From: Panicum virgatum
Taxonomy: Eukaryota > Streptophyta > Magnoliopsida > Poales > Poaceae
DNA: 64,000 nt
Reading direction: 5' to 3'
Assembly: GCF_016808335.1 (NCBI RefSeq)
Contig: NC_053148.1
Location: 48,066,930-48,130,929 of the forward strand
A program made the position numbers and the translations under genes. Under the pieces are notes generated by a model, which was not told the DNA's origin, did no database searches, and saw nothing but the letters and a program-made list of their open reading frames with translations. Below, piece after piece: positions 54,221-63,559 of the stretch. Each line of letters begins with the position of its first letter. The first letter of the stretch is position 1.

Positions 54221-56261
54221 GGAAAAAGTCCACTTTTGGCCCCTTAACTATTGTGTTGGTCTAATTTTAACCCTCGACTACAAAACCGTCTGGGATCAGT
54301 ACCCCAACTACCAAAACTGTTCACTTTTAGCACTTGGACTTGATTTTGGTGGTTTTCATTTGACGTGGTACATGTTGACCGGTATTGACCCGATGATGTG
54401 GACAGAGAGGGCCACGTCGGCCGGCATCTCCTCCTACCCTGTTCCCCTCTGCCTGCCACCGCCATCGGCCTCCCCTCCCGCCCCGTTCCCCTCCGCCAGC
54501 GCCGCCTCCCCTCCCACCTCCATCTCGACCTCCGCAACCGACCCCGCACCATGCCATACAGGCTGCAGCAGCGGCCCTGCCACAAACCCCCACGGAGGCG
54601 TTGTAGGGGGCGAGCGCGGCGTGGCTCGGACGTCCTCAAGTCCGGTGACGGGGCAGGGCGGTGAGACCTCACCTCCGAACTCGTTCTTCTTCGATTGATG
54701 GCACAAATAGCATCGTTCGGCTCTCGCGTAGCTCGTGCTCACACTAGATAGACGCGTTTGCCGCTGCCATGACCGGAACGCGGCCGGCCGCCACCGGCCA
54801 GCCTGCCACCGCCGCGCGCATGCTGCGGGCCGCCTCCGCGCGCCCCTGCGTCGCGCCACTGAGCACCGCGGCACCGCACGGCGGCACTGACCGCCGCCCC
54901 ACTGGCCCCGCTGCCGGTCTGCCCCCCTGCTTGCACCGAGTTGCGCCACTGCCCGCCATGGCCGCTACGCCGGCAGAGCCTGCCTTTGCCACTGCGCCCG
55001 CTTGCCTGCGCCGCCGCGCGTGCGCCGCGCACCGCCCCTGCGTAGTGTTAGAAGGGGCTGGTTAGGGGTGTGGCTGAGTAGGAGGTGGTGGCCTGGGCCG
55101 GTGGGATTTGATCCGGCGGCGGTGGAGTCTGCTCTGTTTTTGAACCGAGGAAGAAGGAGACTGAATGGGAGAGGGAGGAAGATGGAGAGGTTCTAGCGTG
55201 GGTTCACCGGCGGCGTAGGCGCGGTCCCACGGTAGCGCGCATGGGGCTCCCCGGTGGTGGCGCGCAGAGGGATCCTGGCATGGGCTGCCGGGCTCGTCGT
55301 GCTGCTTCCCCACTGAGCCAAGGTGTTGGAGAAATTCGCCATCATCGGAGAAATTCGTCGTCCCCGAGCAAGCTTCGGCCGATTCCTCCAGCTTAGAGCC
55401 CCGTGCACACCCCACCTCCATTCCTAACTCATCTGTTCAAGCCCTCGTGCCTTGAATCGACGCCGAGTACCCTGCCCTGTTCTGCTCGCCGCCGGCAAGG
55501 TAGTTCACGGTGAGCCCTATGCTCCGGCTGATTTTCTTCCAATACGACTGCATGGCTAGCTTTCCTAGGTTGTGTAGGTGCTTGTTGTGCCGTTTGTTGG
55601 CTTGCTGTGCGCGTGCCATCGCCGGGATGCCTGCGCCGCCGTGCATGGCGCTGCCGTCGGGTTTTGCTGGTTCCCATCTCGCGCTGTCCAAATTAGGGAG
55701 CACGCCGCGTATTCTAGGCTCTCATGATGCTACCCATGCCGCTTGTTGCCCTGGATCTGCGCTCCTCGCGCCTACCGGTCGCTTCGCCGCCGCCGGTCAA
55801 GCCCTAGCCGCCGCCGTCGCCGTTAACCGCTGCTTCGCCTTTGTCTTTGAGCTCTAGCGCCACCCGTTTGTTCGCCATGTTGCGCTGAGCCCCGCTGGCC
55901 GAGGAGGTTCGCCGCCAGGCGTTCCTGGCCGGGTCAGCGCCGCCGCGCCTCGGTCAAGCCCGGCGTGTGCGCGACTTGGCCATGTGCGACGCCAAGGGTC
56001 GGAAGGGGCCATATTGCAATTTTGTTCCCCTCCCACGTGGCCCTTTGTCCACACTGGCCCTGCCACGTAGGCGAAAAGCTGTCGTGTCATGGTCAATGTA
56101 GTCAAAACCACTGCCACATCAGCTCAATACCAACCAAATCAGTCTCAGGGTATAAATTGATCTGGTTTTGAAAGTTCGGGTGTCCACTGTGCCCAGTTTC
56201 GTAGTTTGGGATCAAAGTTGGACAAATCTAATAGTTGAGGGGTCAAATGTGGACTTTTTCC
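54221..56261. mobile_element. Mutator-type element with GC-rich cargo (Pack-MULE-like)
   Basis: A 2,041-bp element. The left end GGAAAAAGTCCACTTTTGGC and the right end in reverse complement GGAAAAAGTCCACATTTGAC match at 18 of 20 positions, and the similarity goes on (CCCTTAACTATT / CCCTCAACTATT). The flanks are TAAAAAAA on both sides (54213-54220 and from 56262), compatible with an 8-9 bp TSD, although A-rich flanks are weak evidence. The interior from about 54400 to 56120 is GC-rich and unlike the ends. No transposase; captured host sequence is likely but its source was not recognised. Confidence 0.7.
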
Positions 56262-56274
56262 TAAAAAAAAGCAT

Positions 56275-56740
56275 GTTTGTGAGAAGCTTCTAGAAGGTTA
56301 GAGAGTATGCATGAACCATGTTTACTATGCTTAATGGTGAAATATGGAATACTGTAGAAATTAGATATTTGTATAGTTCGATAAGCATGAGAAAAATTTT
56401 AGAGTTAGATATTTTGTAGAGAAGTGTGTAGAAGATGAACACATGGCAAAATCATATGAGCCATGGTGTACTATAAATAGGGTGCTCTCCTCCCCTCTTG
56501 CCATACCATGGCATAAAAGGTCTCAAGCAGTAGACGACAAGGTTGCCATGTAGCGTAGTAGTGTCATAGTAGGGTAGCAGCATAAAAAGTGAAAGAATCT
56601 TGTGTTGTACTATGAATAAAGAGTTGAGTTTCAATATAGAGTTGAACTCTCATATTACTGTCTAGATGAAAATCTTCTTCGTGTAGTGTGGATATAGGAT
56701 TCATGGAAGAAGTCGTATCACACAACTTTGGTACCGATTC
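56275..56740 (+). mobile_element. LTR remnant followed by PBS-like sequence
   Basis: AT-rich sequence starting TGTTTGTGAGAAGCTTCTAG, with CTATAAATAGGGTGCTCTCC at about 56470 (a TATA box) and AATAAAG near 56613. It ends CGTATCACACA and is followed by TTTGGTACCGATTC, which resembles an LTR retrotransposon primer-binding site. The layout is that of a Ty1/copia-type 5' LTR whose internal part is gone. No TSD was found. Confidence 0.45.
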
Positions 56741-56904
56741 TCGAAAATCGGTGTAAAGATTAGGGATGCCGATTTCTCAATACATAGTATTTACATAACC
56801 GCTAAATGGGTTAGCTAGACTATAATCCGCTGTAGCCTATCTTAGACTCTACAAACACCAACCGCTAAATGTCTTAGCCTGCTATTTTAAAAATTGGTTC
56901 CGAT

Positions 56905-57917
56905 AAACTCAAGAGAAATCAGAGGGTGTCAAGTGAAATATCCGGGTTTCTTGTGATTTTCGACTTCTGAGTTGTGTTGTCGTTGCCATTGACGGAAAAC
57001 ACCAGCTCCTGACCCTGTCGTTGTCATAAACCCGATGGCCACAGCTCCTGACCCTGTCGTTGTCGTAAACCCAATGGCCGCGGAGGTGGATAGAAAGGTT
57101 CTTGCAACTCCGGCCACCATATGCCTTGCGAGTTGCTATCTTCTTCTTCTTCCCCTTCTCGTACCTCTCTATTGCTACGAGATTGTTGTGGTGGTGCACG
57201 TGCGGTCGACAGGTGATGCTCCGATACTGAAGCAATCCAAATTCAAGGTGGAAATTCCGACTCATCGTCGTCCCTCTCCTTGTCCCGCTTGCAATTCAAG
57301 ATCTGTTCTACTCCCAGCATAGTTGGAAGTTAGGGTTTTGTGCCTTAGTCTCTAGGTCGCGACTTCAGAATTGGGGACTTTTCTATCTATGTTCGAACTC
57401 ATTTCATACTGTGAGAAGGGTAGAATACTATATTGATATTTCATGCAATGCTTGTGATGCTTGTGACGTACTTGACACAGTTGCTTACATGCTGCATATT
57501 GATATCATTTTTCTTCTGTTTTCTATAATAATGAAATCACTATTTCTCGGTCGCAGTTCTATAGACGCAATGATCGTTCAAGTGGTTGATTTATTAAGTT
57601 CTGTCGTCTTTTGCTATTGCTGTATTGCGGACTGTCCCTGAAATTGGCTTAAGGGGTTCTTATTTTTCTTACAATTGACTTGTATAACTAATATTCTTAC
57701 CTAAAATGTACTTACACCAATTTTTCTTGAATCTTTACTCGAAAATTGATGTCTCTGCATATGTTTTGTTTGAGAGGCTGGCTCCATATTTTTTGTATCA
57801 CTTTGTTACAACATCTAATATTTCTTGAGTTTCCTTTACTATTTTGTTTCCCTATATGTTCAAAGATTGATGTATATCAGAACAACTTAATCACATGAGT
57901 TTTCATCTAGAAACATT
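56905..57917 (+). pseudogene. ATG12: Second, decayed copy of ATG12
   Basis: Homologous to 47175-48450. The exon 1 copy (MAAEVD at 57074) has lost one base (GTGGATAGAAAG against GTGGATCAGAAAG). The acceptor of intron 1 is changed from GCAG to GTTG. Exon 2 ([20 protein letters not shown]) is intact. A deletion then removes exon 3 and most of exon 4, leaving only GACTTGTATAAC of exon 4, whose donor GTAAG has become CTAAT. Exon 5 is absent because homology stops in the following intron. A 39-bp unit (ACAGCTCCTGACCCTGTCG and onward, to ATGGCC) is duplicated in tandem before exon 1. It cannot make ATG12. Confidence 0.88.
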
Positions 57918-57979
57918 ACTGCAATGATGTTATTACCATAAGAATACGTTGAAATAAACCAGGAATGACTTGCTGGAAC

Positions 57980-58318
57980 TTAAAATAAGTTACTAACCAT
58001 CGAGGTCGTGATTATATTGAGCTCGTTACTGTACTCCACATAAGCCCGCCAAGGCCTGGCGAAGTCAACTCTGACCTGGTCTCAAAAGTACGCAACGGTA
58101 GGTCCAAGTCGCGGTTCGGCTACCTCGAACCAGCGAGGTGGAGCAAGAACTGTGGGGCGCCCAATCGGTATACAGAACCACATCCAAACCTGCAGAAGGC
58201 ACACATAGCCGCCTATGGACCCGACTGTGAAGTCCGTCGGCACGCCTTGCAGAGCTAGCGGTACAAGAAACCCAGCACCTTGGACCCCAGCTGCGCCCCC
58301 CCCCCCCCCCCCCGCTGC

Positions 58319-58359
<41 letters not shown>

Positions 58360-58885
58360 CTGCGTCCCAATCAGTCAAGCAATGGAGGTATATCCAAGAC
58401 GCGCTGTCACCTGCACATTGGTGAATGAAACGGTATTCATATTAACTCTAAATTATGAACTGGCGAGATGTAATTGAAGCTATAATGGTAATGTGAAACA
58501 TTGAAATGAAATATGAGATCTCACCTGTGCTATCTAGGAAGAGAACGCTTCCAAACAAGTGTAGTATCCAATTCCGTCAGTGCTGGGACATTGCCAGGTC
58601 GAATGCACCATCCGGACAGTGCCCAAAGGTGCCGAAGACAACTGATAGGTACACCTTAGGTCCGGGTAACTGGTCCCGCTGCAGGAAGCTCTCTCCCGAG
58701 GAATCCCTCCACTGGAGCTCTCCAACCATCTGGCCTGCAATGCTCTGTCACTGGACAGCCTCTAATATTGTGGCCAAGGATTTGCAGAACGTCCTGCAGC
58801 ATCACTGTCATCTCACCACAGGGAAGGAGGAACGTATGGGTTTCCGACTTCCACCTACATCAAATATGGCAAAATGTAATGATGT
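57980..58885 (-). pseudogene. Plant mobile domain (PMD) pseudogene
   Basis: The minus strand gives FPCGEMTVMLQDVLQILGHN and IRGCPVTEHC, DGWRAPVEGFLGREL, then in other frames GVPISCLRHL and GSVLFLDSTG at a GT donor near 58526. An intron follows (acceptor AATGTGCAG), then GDSASWIYLHCLTDWDAAG and, after poly-G, LGSKVLGFLYR, IGGYVCLLQVWMW and IPIGRP. This order is the PMD fold found in MAIN/MAIL-type proteins and in many transposons. A retained intron shows DNA-level descent. Several frameshifts, a stop in place of Gln after FLYR, and the long C runs break it. The N-terminus is missing. Confidence 0.7.
58296..58358. repeat. Two long poly-C runs in a GCTGCGTCCC repeat
   Basis: Eighteen C (58296-58313), GCTGCGT, thirty-eight C (58321-58358), then GCTGCGTCCC. 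It looks like a tandem GCTGCGTCCC unit whose C tracts expanded. Confidence 0.9.
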
Positions 58886-59015
58886 GTTACGAACGTTAAT
58901 TTAAATAAATCAATTAGAATAAATCAAGGTTATTGTGCTCATGTGCTGGAGACGGAGCCCCGGCAGTTAGCTTTTTTTAAAAAAAATGGCACCGCTAGCT
59001 CTGTTGAAAACATGA

Positions 59016-59449
59016 AGCTGGGTGCGTGTTTGGAACTTGGAACGTAATTTTCCGGAACATGGCGGCACGGAAACCCTGCTCCAGACTCTGATGCGATTCC
59101 GGTGACGGAACCATCACGGAAACATGCATCCACAATACAACTACTTCATTCCAGGTCCCATCTTTGATGCGTCGCGCACTCGCACGAGTAGTTTTAGTTT
59201 ACGCACCATGCGTGTTCATGCAATGACTGTAATCAAAGTGACGCGTCATTTTGTTTGGTTGGCAACGACTACATGGAATTGATGAGACCAACAGCACACC
59301 GCAACGCTGACGTGACAACAAGAGCCGGCTCTCTCTCTCTCCCCCCTTTCCTTTCTCAAAAGTTTTTGTTACGTCGTAGTAGTACCTATCGTTGGAAGAT
59401 GAAAAATGGTGAACTGTATTAAACGGGTACGGTAAAAATAAGCAAAGAG
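59016..59449. repeat. Dispersed repeat, copy B (no MITE)
   Basis: The counterpart of 13205-13706, in the same orientation, lacking the 139-bp MITE. It shares CGCACTCGCACGAGTAG, TGGAATTGATGAGA and CCTATCGTTGGAAGATGAAA. No reading frame of note. Confidence 0.7.
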
Positions 59450-59704
59450 TTCGTGATAACATGAACATGAGCGCTGAACTGCTGATAGACACGGATTGCG
59501 CTAGGACTGGAGTTTTCGGCCCATGTAGTTTGGACTGGATTGCGTTAGGACTGGAGTTGTTGGTCCAAATTGTAAAGACGGGCCGGTCACTGGGCTGTGG
59601 ATGTTCTTCAAACCAGGCCGGACCCGGACCAACTCGATGCACCTTTGGGCTAGGAAAATACACTCTGAATTCCTTCCTCAGAGACCTTTTCTGCATTTTC
59701 CTCA

Positions 59705-61525
59705 GAGTGTTGAAGTCTAGCAGCAAACAATATGAGGTGAGGTGTGCAGATAGAGACTGTACATGACGAGTGCATGCCTACAAGGGGAAGTTCAAAAAAC
59801 ACTGGGAATGTTCAATTGTTACACCACAAACTTGTAGATTGACAGGTGTTGTGGGACATCACCGTAATATCACATCTACTTTCGTGGCCAAGAAGATGTA
59901 TGTGGTGATTCTTGACAAAATGGATTACGAGCCTGCATTGATAATTAGAGACATTGAATAGAATTTCCAGTATGTGATCAGCTATGCAAAGGCTTGGCGG
60001 GCTAAACAAAAAGTGTTTGAGATGCGGTTTGGCACTTATGAGGCTTCATATGACAACCTACCTCGTATGCTTGAAGCAATTGTGCACAGAAATTCTGGAA
60101 GTACTTTTGATACATACAGTGTACCGAGCTTGTCCGGGGGGCCAAGCATTTTGCTGCGAGCTTTCTTCTGCATTGGTGCATGTGTGAGGGCCTTTATTTA
60201 CTCCCTTCCTGTTCTGTGTATTGACGGCACTTTCCTGAAAGAAAAATATAAGGGAACAATATTGACGGCGATCGGAATTGATTGCAACAAGCAAATAGTT
60301 CCCATCGCCTTTGTCTTTGTTGAGAATGAGAACACAGAAAGCTGGTACTGGTTTCTTGAACGTCTGAAGAATCACGTTTTTGCTGGAAGGCCTAATGTTT
60401 GCCTTATCAGTGATAGGCATGCAGGTCTCCTTGAAGCTATAAGGCAGCTCCAAGAAAGTAGTCCATTTTCACCTCATATATGGCCAGATGTTGTCAGTAG
60501 GTGGTGTGTGAGGCATATGGCTGCTAATTTTTATGAGCGGTTCAAGAATAAGGATTTGATGAGTTTGTTCAAGTGATTGTGTACTCAGAATCAGCAGAGG
60601 AAGTTCGATGCTTTGTGGGGTATAATTGATGATATGAGCGCCGAATTGCTTAAAAGCCAGACCTCATCATCCAGCAGGAGACGTTCTACAGATTCATTAG
60701 TTCGAGCTGCTAAACTATTTACACAGATGAGAGGCATTACGGGATCGAGACGACCAACCATGCTGAGTGTTACAATATGGTAATGCGTCGTGTTCGTGGA
60801 TTTCCTTTTGTTGGCATTGTTGAGTTCATCATGTATGGATGTGTAAGGTATTTCAGGGAGCGGTACGCATCAGCCGCTTCCTTACTTCATGATCCAGGAG
60901 TGTGTTTTTGCGAAAGGGTCAATGAGTACATGGAAGAAAAAAAAGATGAAAAGGTTCAATTTCACTCAGTTATATCGATGGGCACAAAAGAGCAAAGGTT
61001 TGAGGTATCATGCAGGGACAGGACCGGACAGGGTGTCCGCAGACAAAAGGTAGTTCAAGAAGTTTTGATAACCATTGACGTGAGGGTGTTCTGCAGATGC
61101 TAGAAGCCAAAGGTGCATCACTTACCATGCTCCCATGTCATCGCGGCTTGTTCTGTATCTAGGTTAGATGCTGCGTCATATGTTTCTCACTATTTCACAA
61201 AGGAAGTCGCTGCATAGACTTGGTGTCATGAGATATACGGCATCGGTATTCTAAGACCATTCACTCAACAAAATTTCCATCCAATACTCATCCCAGATCC
61301 AGCTATGAAGAGGGGCATATGCCGACGGCAGACGCATCGTATCCAGAACAGAATGGACGAGTCCGAGGTTGGAAAGAAGAAAAAACGTTGTAACTTGTGT
61401 GGAGCAGACAGTCACACTTATAAGAAGTGGCCACAGCTTTCAGTACCCACTGCTGCTGCCGAGACTGGACCTTCCGGGAATTCGACGGATGGATCTGCTC
61501 CACCTACAAGAATTCGTCGCATCTA
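59705..61525 (+). pseudogene. MuDR-type MULE transposase, broken
   Basis: Cut-and-paste transposase of the Mutator superfamily. The N-terminal DNA-binding part begins VLKSSSKQYEVRCADRDCT, has a stop, and goes on HAYKGKFKKHWECSIVTPQT. After a stop at 59959-59961 the main frame (to 60576) has the MULE core: VLCIDGTFLKEKYKGTILTA (first Asp), SDRH (second Asp) and FVENENTESWYWFLE with the Glu. A stop at 60574-60576 precedes further segments. ERVNEYMEEKKDEKVQF and a SWIM zinc finger with CRC and LPCSHVIAAC follow (about 60777-61160). A C-terminal knuckle CNLCGADSHTYKKW near 61390 has its last Cys replaced by Trp. At least four in-frame stops; the catalytic triad itself is still readable. Confidence 0.85.
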
Positions 61526-61911
61526 GTTGTGCACGCAACAGCTTGCAATGTATTTGTGTGTACGAAACTAATATATTATGTATACACTATGTCTAGATGT
61601 CTTGTTTAATTAGTTGGCAGTGTGTATTTCTCTCGAATTTGGTTGTAACGAATGAAACCTTCAATATAATATGTTATGTGGTATTTTGTTTAACGTTCTA
61701 TTTATATTTCGTTCATTTTATCTTATGTGGTATTGTATCATAGAGCCACACGAGGTTCAAGATTCACAAATTAATATAATCATTGCAATCAAACATAGCA
61801 AACATATAAATATTGCAATTAAAGGTACATGAGGTCTGCCGTCCCGTCACAATTTACATCACAATCTAAAACCGATGAACATCATATGTTATAGATCATG
61901 TCATGAAATCA

Positions 61912-62300
61912 TCTAGGTCGTCATCCCAGTTGACAGATGGTGGTGCTGCAGGTAGTGTAGCGTGACTTGACGAACCTCTCGACTTTCCCTTTCTCTCTTT
62001 TCTGATTCTAGGTTCATGTACAGGGGGACAAACATCATGAGTTGGAGGCCATGGTTTTGGGGGTATGAAGACATCTATATCGTCATCCCAGCTAACACAA
62101 GTTGGTGCTTGAGGTGGTGCAGCATTACTTGACGAACATCTTGCCTTTCCCTTTCTCTCTTTTCTGGTTCTAGGTTCGTGTACAGGGGGAGGAATATCAT
62201 GTGTTGGAGACCACGGTTTGGGGGCATGAAGTCATTCATATCGTCATCCCAGTTAACACAAGTTGGTGCTTGAGGTGGTGCAGCATGACTTGACAAACCT
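61912..62300 (-). repeat. Tandem repeat, about 156-bp unit, 2.5 copies
   Basis: Three blocks share GTCATCCCAG, TTGGTGCTTGAGGTGGTGCA and CTTTCCCTTTCTCTCTTTTC. On the minus strand each unit can be read as APPQAPTCVNWDDD-like, then PP...THD, PPVHEPRTRKERKGKAR and SSS. The coding-like unit is about 52 residues, with a one-base deletion in one copy. Confidence 0.75.
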
Positions 62301-62866
62301 ACGGCATCTGTTCTTGCGGAGGCCAAGAACTATCACCCGAAAAATTTCTCCACCTCCTTCGTCTAGTTTGCGGCATAAGTCCACCGAAGATACATACCAA
62401 TTTACGGAAATTTGGTATCGATTTGTTAATCAACTCCGTGTCCTCGGGGTAATTCTAGCATATAATTACACAATAATTTTACTATTTCGTAAATATGGAT
62501 TACAAATGATGGACGGGATTAGAACTGAATAAGAGTTACCTTAATGTGCATCTCATACACCTCTGACCGCATCCATATCTTACAAGTATTTTGTAAGAAT
62601 CCAATAACATTAGGATGATTCGCTAATTCACATACCCTCATGTATATCTTCCGACGTTCTAGCAGGTGTTCATTTACATCTTGCGTGGTAATACCTTGAA
62701 ATAATGTGAAATTTTTAAACTCAACTAATTTTGACAACACCATCTCTATCGTACCATCCGCTAATACATCCAACTTCTTACTGATTACAAGATGTGTCAT
62801 GATCTCAAGTATTATACTAGATTTTTCTTCGGTCCATGAAAATCCTCCAAAATTGGAGGCAGCCAT
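62299..62866 (-). CDS. Myb/SANT-like DNA-binding domain protein (2 coding exons)
   Basis: Exon 62540-62866 (109 codons), GT-AG intron, exon 62299-62454 (51 codons and stop), phase 0, product about 160 residues. The N-terminal FSWTEEKSSIILEIMTHLV and the later WMRSEVYEMHIK, NYPEDTELINKSIPNFRKLV and CIFGG fit the plant Myb/SANT-like domain (Myb_DNA-bind_3 type), in which a Trp-Glu start and a 'P.f..L..iFgg' end are usual. A 5' UTR exon ending CTGCAG|GTAAG at 63065 and an acceptor ATTGCAG at 62876-62882 precede the start. The gene points toward the MULE transposase. Related proteins occur as host genes and as second ORFs of DNA transposons (PIF/Harbinger), so ownership is open. The repeats beyond the stop may once have been its C-terminus. 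Confidence 0.5.
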
Positions 62867-63064
62867 TGCCTTATGCTGCAATATTTAGAAACAAGTTTAA
62901 TACTATATTTCACTATCCAAAACTTAATTCTATTTTAATTTATAATTAATTTAGAAACAAGTCTATAATAAACTAAAATTTTAATACTGAAATGAAATTT
63001 TAATACTATAGCATTAATTAAATTAAATTGCTTTACAATATTAATGGATTCATACGTAACTTAC

Positions 63065-63199
63065 CTGCAGATCACAAGTGCGGAATCCGGCAGGACTTCG
63101 CTGCTGCAACTCCCTCCCTCACACCACGTCTCTCATTTTTCCCTCTATGGATGTTGTTTGCTGCAAATGCAGGTGTGGGGGGACCTCAGCTTTTATATT
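63065..63199 (-). promoter_or_regulatory. TATA box and 5' UTR exon of the Myb/SANT-like gene
   Basis: The minus strand has AATATAAAAG at 63190-63199. Transcription would begin near 63165, and the leader exon ends at the donor CTGCAG|GTAAGT (63065). The following intron (63064 to 62876) ends nine bases before the ATG. Position and consensus of all three signals fit. Confidence 0.5.
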
Positions 63200-63206
63200 G
63201 GGGAGA

Positions 63207-63392
63207 GCCTGCCGCCCCCCTGCCGGGCGGTCGGCCTGCCTGCCGCCCCTCCACCGGGCGGTAGGGGGCTCCATGCGATAGAACTCAAATTTTAATTACA
63301 TATAGGTCCCTACCGCCCGGCAGGGGGCGGTAGGGGGCCGGCCGGCCCGCAGACGGGCGGTTGGCCCCCTGCCGCCCCCCTGTCGGGCGGTA
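63207..63392. repeat. Cluster of GC-rich inverted repeats (CCGCCC...GGGCGG)
   Basis: Words such as GCCGCCCCCCTGCCGGGCGG, TACCGCCCGGCAGGGGGCGG and GCCGCCCCCCTGTCGGGCGG occur several times in both orientations, separated by an AT-rich spacer. They can fold into strong hairpins and lie directly upstream of the TATA box of the Myb/SANT-like gene. Confidence 0.7.
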
Positions 63393-63559
63393 GGGGTATA
63401 GAACTATAAATTGTGAAACCAAAAATATATTTCTGTAAAAAATGTTTTTAAAAAATATAAAAATAGAAGAATGCGTTTTTTACCCACGAGCACAGTGTAT
63501 AATAGCCCACACGCAGGGAATTGCCGAGGCCCCGGCCCGTAGTTGCACTGCTGCAAGAA

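Noticed and set aside
54360..55860. Several GC-rich frames on both strands in the Mutator-type element
   Set aside because: Overlapping frames with Pro/Ala/Arg-rich translations and no recognisable domain.
58065..58480. Gly-rich or Pro-rich ORFs over the poly-C runs
   Set aside because: They are produced by the homopolymer. The minus-strand flanks read as plant mobile domain in other frames.
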